Source: Oscheius dolichura
Taxonomy: Eukaryota; Nematoda; Chromadorea; Rhabditida; Rhabditidae
Assembly (NCBI GenBank): GCA_932521035.1
Contig: OW051492.1
Coordinates: 4,402,001-4,466,000, forward strand
DNA: 64,000 nucleotides
Direction of reading: 5' to 3'
The notes under the pieces are model-generated. The model saw nothing but the letters and a program-made list of their open reading frames with translations, was not told the DNA's origin and did not search any database. Shown here in pieces: positions 48,740-60,288 of this stretch. The first letter of the stretch is position 1. Every line of letters starts with the position of its first letter. The translations under genes were made by a program, and so were the position numbers.

Positions 48740-49554
48740 ATGAAGATTCATGTAGCCGCTGGTTCCAAGGGTTTTGATCTTGTAATTGTCGATGGAGAAG
48801 GTGCGATAACAACTCTAGGAGATCTAAAAATCGCTATAGCTGAGCATGGCACTTTGGATCCTGAAAGAATGAAGGTAATACATAGAGGTAATGCAAGAGT
48901 TTTATATATTTTATTGCTCCTTTAGTTGAATAGGCAACTTCTTATGCTATTTTATAGGCAAAACATTGTCTGGACCCGATGCCGCTTTGCTTGAAAAGAT
49001 GCAGTTTCAAGAAAACGATAAGTTACTTGTAATGGGCAAAACAAATGCTGCTCTTAAGGTATAAACATATCAATACGTTTTCTTTTAGTGCTTATCTTTA
49101 GGATGATCCAGGCTTTGCTGCACTCGTAAAATATGAAAAAGAATTTTTAACAAAGCTGCAAAAAACTCACGAAGATCTTTCTGGAGATTTAACGGAACTA
49201 GAGAAAAATTTCTTAGATGGTAAGTGCTTGTTTTTCTTTATAAATTTTTTTTCAGAAAAGAAATCTCAAGAAATGGCAAAAATGATAGATAAACGACTAA
49301 AAATGTTTGGAGAAAGCGCGCTCAGGCATCTGGAATCAATTGATGCCCTAGTGATAAATTCTGATGACACTTCCGCAGAACAGGTAAATGATAAGGTTTT
49401 TTTGTGTAAAGGGTAGAGTTTTAAGGCGACTCGCAACCGTGAAAAAAGGAAAGCGATGGTCAACGGCGTGCAAACGTTGCTAAATCTTAGTGATAGGGAC
49501 GTCCGAAGGTTGGAGGAATACAACAAGAAGCTTAGCGGAGAAATTATCGAATAA
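48740..49554 (+). CDS. BAG1: BAG1 co-chaperone
   Basis: Nucleotide-exchange factor for Hsp70. ATG two bases after ctttgcag. A ubiquitin-like domain lies at residues about 1-75 (MKIHVAAGSKGFDLVIVDGE, LGDLKIAIAEHGTLDPERMK, VIHRGKTLSG...), followed by a three-helix BAG domain (LVKYEKEFLTKLQKTHEDLS, EKKSQEMAKMIDKRLKMFGE, LESIDALVINSD, ATRNREKRKAMVNGVQTLLN, RDVRRLEEYNKKL). This ubiquitin-BAG architecture is that of BAG1. Stop TAA 49552-49554. Five exons, AT-rich. Confidence 0.9.
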
Positions 49555-49999
49555 TCCTTGTTATTTTGTTTTTTTTTTGTAATTTTGATCTCGGTGCTTT
49601 AGAAATTTAATAGAAAATAAACATATTTCAGCCTTTTCTTATATGTAATATTCACTGTCACCCCAAAGATGTTTTTCTTCTTCGAAAATTCTTCTTGTTG
49701 TTCTGACTTGACAGGGGTAATTTCAGGGTGTAATGCCACTGCATGTATTATCTTGATTATTGCAGTCTGGTAATTCTTCGGGTGAGGTTCTGATTGAATC
49801 GTCGTTGATAGTTCTCACGTTTCATTACGTCGGCGCAGAAAGGTTAAACCAAATACAGCCACGTCCTCCTCATGTAAACGAATAAAAACGTGGGATGGTC
49901 TGGCCGTACTTCCTCAATCGCTGGTTTGTTTCCCTTCCTCGTCTTATCTTACCAAAAGACAAAAGGACGCTGACCTCCACTAGTTATTGACCTCTTCAG
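49555..49999. other. Intergenic region, BAG1 to POGLUT2/3
   Basis: 445 nt; AT-rich changes to GC-rich near 49.8 kb. No gene or repeat seen. Confidence 0.45.
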
Positions 50000-51750
50000 A
50001 TGTTTCTACTCCTCCTAATCCTCCTCCCTACCACTGGTTCCTCCAATCTCTCTGCAATCTGTTTTGGCGAACTGCGCCTAGACCTCCCGGTACGATATCT
50101 CCACATCCAATTAGCCGAGGATGGGAAAAATCTCACAGAGTCCAGAGGACCAATCCAATATGAAGTCGACATTGAACAGTATTCGTCTCTTTGTGGACAG
50201 GGAACAGCAGACATTCAGGTGGCTCTATTCGGCAGATGTTGTGGACAAGGGGGACGGGATGTACATCTTCCGGCTCGTGTTGGTGAGGCCCGCCAAGCAG
50301 GTTACAGTAAGACTGTCCCTCGGGGAGGCCAGTCTCTGTCAGTCGCCCATTATCATCAAGGGTTACGGTAAGTTGGATCACCCATATAAAAGATTATTCA
50401 TTTCAAGAGAATCGCAATTTGAACCCTGAGCATTGCGACTGCCCAATGGAACTGGACGAGTGGCTTCAGCTGGCCGACTGTCCTCCGGAACCGCAGGTTG
50501 GCTATCCTCCCCAAATGGTCCCATTTTCTCCCAGATCGAAAAAGACCTCGAACCATTTCCATCGATTGATTTCCCCGAGGTTTTGAAGAAGGCGGAGGAT
50601 AAGTGGGGCCGGCCGGAGTATTCCCGGACCTACGGTTTCTGCCATTATCAAATTATCGACAACCGGGTAGGGTTACCGTATCCCGGAGGAGACCTCACCC
50701 TTCCAGGTGTACCGGAAATGTTACGGGGAATATGTCGGGTTCACGATGTTCCTGGACAAGGCGCTGGCCTCCGTCCTCCGTAAGGTGTCCCTGCCCAACA
50801 CGGAGTTCCTCTTCAACATCGGCGACTACCCCCTCTCCCGGATACAAGATGTCTGTTCCCTTTCCTTCCTTTACATCGCCTTTTAGAAGGTTCCCATGGT
50901 TTCGTGGTGTGGCTCGGAGTCGACCCTGGATCTCGTCCTCCCCACCTACATCTATTCCGGGCAGATCGTAGATTACCAGTTGCGCGATGCCACCATCCAC
51001 TCAACGGGGAACAGTGTTCCTTGGAGTGAAAAGAAGGACAAGGCCGTCTTTCGAGGTAGGCAGCTGACCAGCCACGAGCAGGTAATTCTAGGAAGGGACT
51101 CGAACCAACTTCGGCTGGACCTGGCTCGGCTGTCTCATAAGGAGGAGGACAACCTTATCGACGCCGGGATTACCGCTTACTTCTTCTTTGATGAGTCCAA
51201 AAACAGCCCGAGAACGAAGAGGATGCCATTCGACGAGTTCTTCTCGGTAAGTCCCCCGCCGGTGTTCACCTCCACTTCCAGTACAAGTACATTCTTTCCG
51301 TCGATGGAACCGTGGCCGCCTACCGTCTTCCCTCTCTCCTCGCTGGAACTTCTCTCGTTCTAAAATCCGACTCCGAATATTATGAACATTTCTACAGTAA
51401 GATGCAACCATATGCCCACTATATCCCGTTCAACGGGACAAATGTCAAAGAGGTGCTGAATTGGGTTAGAAAGACGGATCTCAACGAGGTAAGGATGAGA
51501 GAGCCTGCAACAAGAAAAGAATCTAGACCCTGAGAAACCAGAGACAATTTGTTCTGGACCACCTCCAGCCGAAGAATATGTTCTGTTATTTCGCCCAGTT
51601 TTTCCAAGTAGAACATTGCTAATCCAAAGAGACGAACAGTTTTAGAAATATACGGAGAGGCTAGTGAAAAAGCCGACAAAAATAGCCGGAGAACCTGGGA
51701 CCGGTCGCTATATTAGGTGCGAATGTACGAGGAATAGGGACGAATTATAG
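50000..51750 (+). CDS. POGLUT2: Protein O-glucosyltransferase 2/3 (KDELC type)
   Basis: ER enzyme that O-glucosylates EGF repeats (Notch, fibrillins in vertebrates). Signal peptide MFLLLLILLPTTGSS. A filamin-like domain (LPVRYLHIQLAEDGKNLTES; ADVVDKGDGMYIFRLVLV; CQSPIIIKG) is followed by the CAP10 glycosyltransferase domain: YGFCHYQIIDNRVYRKCYGE, NIGDYPLS, VSWCGSESTLDLVLPTY, FRGRDSNQLRLDLARLS, YKYILSVDGTVAAYRLPSLL and VLKSDSEYYEHFY. It ends in RNRDEL, an RDEL ER-retention signal, stop TAG 51748-51750. Homology in the filamin domain requires an apparent 22-nt intron (50179-50200). About ten exons, introns 36-40 nt, GC-rich. POGLUT2 and POGLUT3 cannot be separated by eye. Confidence 0.92.
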
Positions 51751-51835
51751 CACTTGTGATCCGTTTTTATGGATAGGAGCATCTTCTCTGCGTAATAAAT
51801 ATATTTCTGTCTTTCTGGGATCCATTCCTTCTAAA

Positions 51836-52045
51836 ATGGGAGGATGGGCAAGGGTGGAGAGGCACGGGAGGATGTCCAGAAGCCAGCGCCTGCCGCGGAT
51901 CAAGACACTCCGGCTGGCCATCGACTACATCCAGTGGCTGCAGAGGGTGACTCCAGAGAAGAACTCTTACTCGGTGAGGTTAACCGAGGAGGACAAGGCG
52001 GCGGCCAAGCTGGCAGATAGGAAATATTTTCCGGTACTAGTCTAG
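51836..52045 (+). pseudogene. bHLH-like fragment (loop and helix 2 only)
   Basis: The frame contains SQRLPRIKTLRLAIDYIQWLQ broken as RLPRIKTLRLAIDYIQWLQ, matching the end of the loop and helix 2 of basic helix-loop-helix factors (compare KLSKIKTLRLA in HAND proteins). No basic region or helix 1 is seen upstream, where POGLUT ends at 51750. An acceptor-like site (atgtccag) precedes the homologous part. It is either a decayed copy or the second exon of a gene whose first exon I cannot place. Confidence 0.45.
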
Positions 52046-55000
52046 GTAGGGTCATCCGACCATATTGGGCACCGTCTTCCTTTTCGGCCGTACCTCCTGG
52101 AGCCTGCAGTCGGCCCTCTACTTCTCCCCGATGCCGGCCTCCTTCTGGCCCCACTGACTGGCCTCTTCTGACTCCCAACAGTACTCCACCTCCTCCTCCT
52201 CTCCCTAGTTCTCGTCCCTCCTCTTCCTCCCCTGGTGGACGACACCCAAAACACGGCGGCAGTCAGTTATCTCAGGGCTACTAGGGCGCGTCAAAAGTAA
52301 TGTCGCCGAGCCTCCTCACTCCGTGGACCATTTTGGATAATCTTTTTTGTGGAAGCTAGCTTATGGGCTGAAAAAAATTCCCATGTAGTTTTCAGGCCTG
52401 GTTACGGCTCTCATAACCCCTTTCTGTCTTCTTTCCTTCTAATAGTCTAATAATGCAACACGGGGGTCTCGGACACAAATCCGGGAAAGAGCTTTTACGC
52501 CTATCACAGGGGAGAAAAAATGCTTCTCCATAACTCCCCCTGGGCTGGTTGACGAGCAAGAACGATTCTACTACGCCGTCCAACACTGCCCTCTCTGGCC
52601 TTGTTGTCATTAGTAGGAGATCCATTCCACTTGTCAGCCAGGTCGTCTACTTCGTCCCAACCAGTTCGATCGAATTATACTCGACAGGTCCTGACGTGTC
52701 GACGGATCTCAGAGTGGCCGGGACGATGCAGAACTCTCTGGACGATCGTGGCCAGGCTCTCTGCTTCCGTTCTCTTATATGGCGACAGCAAATCTTGTGG
52801 GCGGGGAAGCTGGCTGGTCGGACCCAAGGAGAGGAGACAGCCTTTTCCTGGGCAATCCTGAAACATACTTGTTTATTTGAGAGCCACAGTCAATTACTGG
52901 GCTTTTAAACAGACGCTGGGGGCCCAAGAAACAGCCCAAGACGGGTTTCAGCTCAAGCAGCCGGGCCCGATCAAAAGAGGAAGAAGGACAGGGGAGGAGG
53001 AGGCATTACAGCCCAATTGAATAGTTGCCTTCTAATGGCTTTACCAAAAAGAACGGATCCCATTTCACCCACCTTCACAACAGCTCATCCCCGTCTTATC
53101 CTGCTTAATCGGATTATACTCGACATGTCCTGACATGTCGACGAATGGCAGAGTGACCGGAACGATGCTCCCTCTGTGAGCGGCTCTCTCGTCCAAATCG
53201 GCCTCCTCTCCTCTTCTCTTTCATCACGGCCGGTTGACAGAAGATCCAGTACGAGCAGCCTAGCCGTCTTCCTTGGATCAGCAGGCCGTTTTCCACCAGA
53301 CGTCGTTCGTCTCGTTGAAGAAGACGTGTCTGCTATCCGATGCAGGGCAGACGGCGGAGGGGAGCATCCTTCTGGCGCAGTCCTGAAACACTCGTCTATT
53401 TGAATGTTACATAAAAATATGCTTTAAGGATCAAAAAAGGGATAGCATGGAGTGCCCCAGACAGTATTGTATCTCACTAGATCAGGGGTTTATCTCAGGG
53501 GGAGGATTGAAAATGACAACCCGAGAGGCACTTCTTTTTCTTCGTGCCTCCCTCGAAGGTAAAGAGGGGCATTGTTAGTCTATTGGAGACGGTATTATAC
53601 CTCTGGTGAAGACAGGAATTTTAGTTCGAAAGGCCTCGCTAACTAGCGCGATTTGGAGGTTCCTCGGCTTCTTGGCGACTCATTTACATCGTATTCCACT
53701 TTATTGTTCCGCCACGGGAGACTTGGGACAGGGGAAGAGGCGGGCCTTCCAGAGACATCCCGGCATCCACCAGTTGTTCCGTTGCCTGAAAATGGAAAAA
53801 CGAACGGGAGGAGCTATATAAAAGGACAGCGAAGGATAATTTTTTTGAAGAAATTTAGTCAAAAGTAGATTATCTTGAGTTTCGACCACTTTCAGTCATC
53901 CCTTTCTGACAGCTGAACCCGGAGGTGTGTTCCAAACACCGCTGTGGCACACCAGGGATCCAGGCAGTCGGGAGACCGGGTCAGGACTCCGTTTTGAGGC
54001 GGATTGAAGTGAGAGGCGGATTCCCTCACGACATGTCCCATTGACCGTGTCTACTACCCAATTTTAGAGCGAAAGAAGGGAACCCGAATGGACGGGAGAC
54101 GTATTTTTACGTGGGAAGAGACCCCACAACGCCATTTTCTGTCGGGAGAGGCATGACAGACGCGCCGGCCCTCGGGGAGGGTCCTGCACGCGATTTGGTT
54201 TTTTTGGGTTTGGGAAAATAGGAAGAAAACAACCTGGATGGTAGACACAGACGGGAGACAGCCGCACCACGAAGAAACAGACGAAAAAGTGAGCTATGGT
54301 GAGAATGACCATTCTCGACAAAAAAGACCGTATGCTATTGGAGACCTGTAAAAACCAGAAGATTCGTTAGAAACCCTGCCCACTCCCTTCTAGAAAAAAA
54401 GACTCCGGTGCCGAGTCATAAAAGTCAGTTCGTACCCCAAAAAAGGGAGGGCAGGTGCCGCTATCCGTTTCTTTCTATTCTCCTGATCGCCGCTTCCCTC
54501 CTTCGTTATTATATCCAACTTTCCGGGTCTGACGAAGGAGACAATAAAAGAACATCTTACCCAAGCATTCCTTGCGGGTGTTATGGCATCCTCAAGTGGT
54601 CTACTTGTACGTGTCATGCCAACAGGAGCGGTTGTCCGCCGTACTCCGCTGTTACAGCCCGCTTCTTTGGAGAAATGGAGCCACATTTTCTCCCTGCCAA
54701 CCTTGGAGAGATCCCAGCTTCTTCGGGACGAGATTACAGTAAGGAAGAAAAATGAGTCATTGTTTTGTCTTGGTATATAGTCTGTTTATATATAAACTCA
54801 TCAACCCGGCAGTCACTGATACTAATTTCACTTAAACTGAAACATTGCTTCCTTTGCCTTTGCATAGTAAATATATTTCTGTATTTCCGAGAACGGAAGG
54901 ATGAATTCCTTCTAAAAATGTGCTTTACTCACATTCATACGCCAATGACGAGACTATACTTTTGAATGTTGCGCATTGGCGTCAATCAGCCTCTGCTGAC

Positions 55001-55165
55001 GTTCTACTGTTTCTGCCTGGCCAACGGCCAACTTACACGTTTTCAATATTTTTATTTGTGAATTCGTACTTGAATAGATACAACTTTCACATTATGAAAA
55101 CATATGTACAGTTTCATTCCCTCTTGCTATATGCACTTTTTATTTTTTTATTTTTTTTTCAGGTA
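52046..55165. other. Poorly resolved GC-rich stretch
   Basis: No gene could be rebuilt with confidence. On the minus strand a signal-peptide-like start is at 54310-54312 (MVILTIAHFFVCFFVVRLSP) followed by a possible intron. Downstream minus segments 54050-53876, 53770-53690, 53590-53520 and 53390-53080 have acceptor-like starts and Cys-rich frames (for example CLVCHSGVW-like and CPASDSR). On the plus strand 54520-54750 is open (LLVRVMPTGAVVRRTPLL). A diverged secreted-protein gene on the minus strand is the likeliest content. Confidence 0.25.
52660..53420. repeat. Diverged tandem segmental duplication
   Basis: 52668-52895 and 53108-53402 share matching ends. Near 52672 and 53112 both read attatactcgaca-gtcctga (with T or G variants) and then a shared gtcgac segment followed by a run ending acgatg. 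Near 52857 and 53382 both read tcctgaaaca followed by ttatttga or tctatttga. Read on the minus strand, both copies have an acceptor (gtttcag) and end in a shared frame GHS(A/E)IRRHVRTCRV-stop. Confidence 0.6.
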
Positions 55166-55970
55166 ATGAGAAGCTTATTGTTGTTATTGACTGCGCTTCT
55201 CTCCGTCGATGGAATTGAGCTAACATTTGAGTTACCAGATAATGCTGTACAATGTTTTTACGAAGATATAAAATCCGGAGTGGATAACATTTTAGAATTC
55301 CAGGTAGGTTAAAAAAAACGTTATTATTTATTTACTCCTATTTCAGGTGGTTACAGGTGGACAATATGATGTTGACATGACATTAGAAGACCCTGCTGGA
55401 AAAGTATTATACAAAGATATCAAAAAGCAATATGATAGTTACAGTTGGAAAGCAGAGGTTCGAATTATTGCATGCAGCCGATTTATTTTGTATTTTCAGA
55501 CACCTGGAACATACAAAACCTGTTTTTCAAATGAATTTTCTACATTCTCCCATAAAATTGTATACATGGATTGGCAGGTTGGGGACGTCAATAATCTCGG
55601 CCGTGGTGCTACTCCTGGTACCCATGCAATGAGCAGCCTTGAAAGCTCATCTGTTGCTATCGGAGACAAACTGAGAGTGGTATGTAATACTTAATTTGAT
55701 GAATTCTGTGTTTTAGGTAGACGACTACCAGACGCATCACCGCTTGCGTGAAGCTACTGGCAGGAAAAGGGCAGAACAACTGAACGAAAGAGTATTGCTA
55801 TGGAGTTTGGGACAAACGGCTGTAATTGTTTTGCTCGGAATCGCTCAGGTAAGACTGTCTGAAGGTTGAATAATTTTGGTTAACTTTTGTATGGTTATGG
55901 AATTCTCATCTAATAATTACAGGTTGTTCTTCTGCGTTCTTTCTTTTCGGACAAGCGGTCTCGCTACTGA
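55166..55970 (+). CDS. TMED7: p24 cargo receptor, TMED7 class
   Basis: Second p24-family gene in the window. ATG four bases after tttttcag. Signal peptide [19 protein letters not shown] domain [19 protein letters not shown] (vertebrate TMED7 [17 protein letters not shown]), [55 protein letters not shown]. Then come a helical segment ([20 protein letters not shown]), a membrane span ([19 protein letters not shown]) and a tail [11 protein letters not shown] with the FF signal. Stop TGA 55968-55970. AT-rich. Confidence 0.92.
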
Positions 55971-56326
55971 TTACTGGTAATTTGCTGTATATTGTAGATA
56001 ATATAGCATAACTTTTAGGCATTTCCATTCGCAAAATTCAAAACAAGACGAGGTTCCAATTTCTTGTATTTTATTTATTGTATTTATGTATATCGGGGCA
56101 TGGAAGCCGCATAATTATTGTATCCCTTTGTGATGATTAAAGATTAGTAGTACACAGACGACCTCTAATCTTCACCGACCCAAACCTGCCAGCGCTCTTT
56201 CTTTGTCTTAATGGGAAGCATCGATGTTTGGGTCTGTTGTACTGATCTGCGACGGTCTCCCTAAGGAAACCAGTCAGAACGTGGGCTTTCACCTTCTAGT
56301 CGCTCCTCCCTTTCTTGCTGATAGCC
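55971..56326. other. Intergenic region, TMED7 to carboxypeptidase 2
   Basis: 356 nt with no recognisable gene. It probably holds the TMED7 poly(A) site and the promoter of the next gene. Confidence 0.4.
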
Positions 56327-58463
56327 ATGTTGGCGCTCCTGGCAGCCGTCCTTCTACAGTGGGTATTATTTTTATACAGGGCCTCCTGAGTGTGTCCAAT
56401 TATTGACTTTCCAATAAACATGGATCCAATGGACAGAAGAACATACTAGTTGAAGAGTCAGCCAGATTTCAGTGTAAGCCATGCAGCTGCCCAACGAACA
56501 CCTTTTTTTGATCTCACTCGTTATAATGATTTTCAACAATTCGAAGATTACGTGAGGTAATGATTGTACAGAACAAAACACTGATAATATTTAGAGGTGT
56601 GGCTCAGATGAATCCAGAATTCGTAGAGCTGCGAATGATAGGCTGGTCAAGGGAGAATCGGCCGCTCCTCGGGTTGAAGGTGCGTCGAACCACCACTCGA
56701 ACCTGATCCCCTTCCTTCCTCCTTTCAATGTGTTCTTTCTTGGTCACAAATCGTACCGAAAAGAACCCGCTTGCATGTTTTCTTTTTACGCAATTCGACC
56801 CTTCGGAGACGGATCGAATTGGCAATGGCAAGACACCAAATCAGCGACAATATTTTCATTTCTCTCGACGAGGAAATGGAAAGCAGGACTGGTGCAAGAC
56901 AATCCAAAACCTTATTCTTTTTTCTATGTGTAGCAAATATTGTACTATTATGGTTTCCTTTCTTTTTTTTTAATCTAAAATATTATCTTTTCAGATTGGG
57001 AAAAGGACAAACTACACGAAGCCGGCGGTTTGGTTTGATGGAGGTAGTTGCCACTCAAAATATCTCCTTATATACCGATAAATAGGCAATCACTCGAGAG
57101 AATGGCCGGCTTTTCATATCATCGTCTATTTCATTGAGCAATTTGTCAACAAGTACAAGGAGGATCCAACGGTGACGAAATACGTCGATCTGCTGGACAT
57201 TTATGTCTTGTAATCTCCCTTTTCCGTAAAAAAAACAGCGAAATTTCAGCCCCGTCCTCAACCCGGACGGTTTCATTTTCTCCCGATCCTCAAAGTCTTC
57301 CATGGTTTGTTTCCCCTTCGGTCGTCATCTCATGTTTTGTAGATCCGTCAATGGCGGAAGAACCGGGCCCCTTTGAATTGTTCCGGCTTCACGGCCCTCC
57401 AGAAGGGAGTCTGCTGCGAGGGAGTCGACCTGAACAGGAACTATGATATCGCGTGAATCGGGGGCTCCTCTCCAATGACCCGTTTCAGCTTCTCCCAAAA
57501 GAACTACCCCTTCAACAACCCCTGCTCCGACGAGTTCCAGGGCCCGTTCCCCTTCAGTGAGCCGGAGACCCGGTGAGTGCCAAGGCTAACTTGTCCGCCG
57601 AAACAACAGCTACCATAAAAAGAACCCGTTTCACACCTTGCGGAACACATGTTCCAAGTGCACCGGTATATTGGCCAGAAAACATCTGCCCCGTCTAGAG
57701 CCGTCCGTGACTTTGTCACCTCCAAGGAGATCTACGGCCGGCTGCATGCTCTCGTCTCCCTGCACACCCACGGCCAGCTTTGGATCCTCCCCTACAACCA
57801 CCACAAAAAGACCTACCCGGAGGACTTCAAAGATCTGGTTAGTCCGAGACAATTACAAGGAGCCCCGTCTTTTAACCTAACTTGTAGAATAAAATAGAGT
57901 ATTTTAGGAGTTGTTGGCAAGTAAAGCGGCCGATATGGTCTATTCCTATCGAGAAACCAAGTATCGGGTGGGTACAGCGGCAGATCTGCTAGGCGCTGCA
58001 ACAGGCGGGGCCACCGATTGGATCAAGAAAAATACCCCTACCAAATATGTTTATGTTCTTGAACTCCCACCGGATATGAGCACTTGGTTTGCCTTCCAAA
58101 TAAAACCGCACTGGCTTCTGCCAATAGGAAAAGAAACTTGGCTTGGAATCAAAGTACGTTGCTCCCTTATCAATAACGTTGGTTTAGGTTATAATGGACC
58201 AAGTTATTATGGAAACCATCTATTCACAACGCCGCCCTGCTTAGGTGATCTTGATCTATCATCCCGACCTCTGCCGGAACAGCAAAACTGGTCTTATTGA
58301 TCATATCTTGCTACCTATTTTTACCTGCACTATAGCTAATTTTTCACGATTCCATAGGGTTGCAAAGCGATACGTCTCTTTTTTTTATTTGCTACTATAT
58401 GTAAGAGCGTGTATAGTCACGGGTACAACATTTATTTCCTGTATTTCAAATTATAGCCTCTGA
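56327..58463 (+). CDS. M14 zinc carboxypeptidase without propeptide
   Basis: Signal peptide MLALLAAVLLHVSHA leads almost directly into the catalytic domain (FFDLTRYNDFQQFEDYV), so the activation propeptide seen in the gene at 8936 is missing. Zinc ligands: His and Glu in WFDGGNHSREW, later His in SLHTHGQLWILPY. Also FPVLNPDGFIFSR, CEGVDLNRNYDIAFSQ, GPFPFSEPETRAVRDFV, YRVGTAADLLGAATGGATDW and the catalytic-Glu segment YVYVLELPPD. The C-terminus after IGKETWLGIK is uncertain; the reading frame runs on hydrophobically to TGA 58461-58463 without a ShKT domain. Ten or so exons. Central exons (57.0-57.84 kb) are GC-rich while the flanking ones are AT-rich. Confidence 0.85.
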
Positions 58464-58680
58464 AGTATCACTTTTGTTTCTTGTACATCTGTGTGTTCTT
58501 CATCAGGTATAGCATTTAAAGCGTCTTCTATAACAAAAGTTTCTCTATAAAGCAAATATATTGGATGTAAAATGACAATCTAACGCTTTAGACGATTCTT
58601 TATTCTTCAATGCATGAACCCCGATGAATGAATTTGGTGGGTACTTACTGAAAAAAAGTTCTGCTTTCGAAAGAAAAATA

Positions 58681-60018
58681 TCACCTCGAATTTACTTCCG
58701 ACGGTTCTATATGTACAATAGGTATATTAAGATCACGCTCATCTTCTTCTAAATAGTCACCATCGATAGGATTCATTCTGATGGCATCAACATCATTTCG
58801 CGTTATTTTACGACTTTCATTGGGAATATTCCATTCGCGGCTTCTCAGTGGATCAATATACATCTATAAAATTAAACGAGAGCGATGGCAGCTTACTTGA
58901 GTTGCGCTTAGTTCATCACACGGAAAGTCTACATACGTATAGATATTATCATTCTCTGATTTGTCTTTAAATATTGATAGAATTCCTCTCAGAATGGCTT
59001 TTTCTTTAATATTTGTAGAATTGTATCCTTCAATCCACAATTCGTCGATAATTTTTAGAAGAATCGAACATTCTAAAAGACGTAACTTTTACAACAAAAC
59101 TGACAGATACCAAGGCTATTTAGATCAGAGCTGTCTGGTGTGCGAAACGTGGCTTTAGAAAGAAAATTACGGATTTTTTCAAAATTGACATCCATTTTGC
59201 AGCTTTCGGCTTTAGTTAATTGACTTTCTGTTGCCTATAAAACTAAATAATAAAACGCTGAACTAAACATACCAAAGCATTGGTTATTTTACTATTGGGT
59301 ATTTGATCGAATGCGTTGGTGATAGCAGTTTTAACCGCACTGTGATTATATCCACGGAAATGACTAGTAACAGCTAAAGCTGCGGCATTCCAATGACCAT
59401 GAGTACTTTTCTAAAGCCTGACTAATTATATAGCAATTAAAATTACAGTTAACGGTTCTATAGGAAACCGTTCTAATACATGGGCTAATCCTTGTTCGCC
59501 AACTTCTTCAAACTCTTTTCGTTGCTCCTTGGCCTTCTCCGCTTTATAAAGTAATGATAATTCTCTTATTTCAGCAACTTTTTCTCTGCAAATAATTATT
59601 TCACCATTAAAAAATAAAGGCTACGCGACTTCTTCATAAGAGCGATTTAATCCGCAAGCAGATACAAATTCTAAGGCAGAATCTCCGGTACCAAATCTAA
59701 AATATAAATTTTTCTTAATAATTTGAAATGTTACTGTTTAATTAACGTGTATAGAGCGCTGAGTTCATTACTAGACCAGCCATTCTGGTTAACTGAACAT
59801 CCTTCTTGGCGTAGCTGAAACTATTTAAAAAAATTAACGTAACTACCCACTCTAGCGGCAATTCCGACATTCTTATCTTTATCTAATGGTAAACCATTGT
59901 CACTATGCTAAAGCCATTAAAACAAGAATTTAAATAAAATTACCACCCGTTTTCTTGATGAATTAGGTTGTTTAAACAAGCCAGCAGTTTCTTCCGTCTC
60001 TTCTCGATTATCTTCCAT
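58681..60018 (-). CDS. Unrecognised protein, possible Myb/SANT-like segments
   Basis: ATG 60016-60018 (MEDNREETEETAGLFKQPNS) after a tttag acceptor. Eight or so exons give an acidic N-terminus, RLRQEGCSVNQNGWSSNELS followed by ALYTFG, then SALEFVSACGLNRSYEEVAE, a charged coiled coil (IRELSLLYKAEKAKEQRKEF), THGHWNAAALAVTSHFRGYN followed by HSAVKTAITNAF, and a C-terminus rich in Asp/Ile (PIDGDYLEEDERDLNIPIVH). The W...L...RSYEEVAEKV pattern recalls a Myb/SANT repeat, but this is weak. Stop TGA 58681-58683. About 370 residues. Third in a possible operon after CTNNBL1 and CHEK2. I cannot assign a function. Confidence 0.65.
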
Positions 60019-60288
60019 AAATCTAAAAAAATAATACTACATAACATAACGTAAAATAACAATTTGCCTCTTCTACGACTCAGCAACGGGAAATACTAAG
60101 CAATTCATATTTATTTAGAAAACTTTAAAAATAAGGAAAAATACAGAAGAAATTTGTTACAGAAATATTTAAATATTAAGTCTTAGACATATTATATTAT
60201 TCAGTATAGCTCTTCGTTTCACTCTATGATAACTATATTGCTGATGATGCGACAAGCAGTTTTTGTTGGCCGTCTCAAAGGCTAAATT

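Noticed and set aside
53505-53600. A Lys-rich minus-strand frame resembling a growth-factor tail (KKKKCLSGC)
   Set aside because: Too short, and neighbouring exons do not give a cystine-knot pattern.
54390-54686. Minus-strand open frame with a good donor (gtaaga)
   Set aside because: No homology and the overlapping plus-strand frame is equally open; neither could be preferred, so no gene is called.
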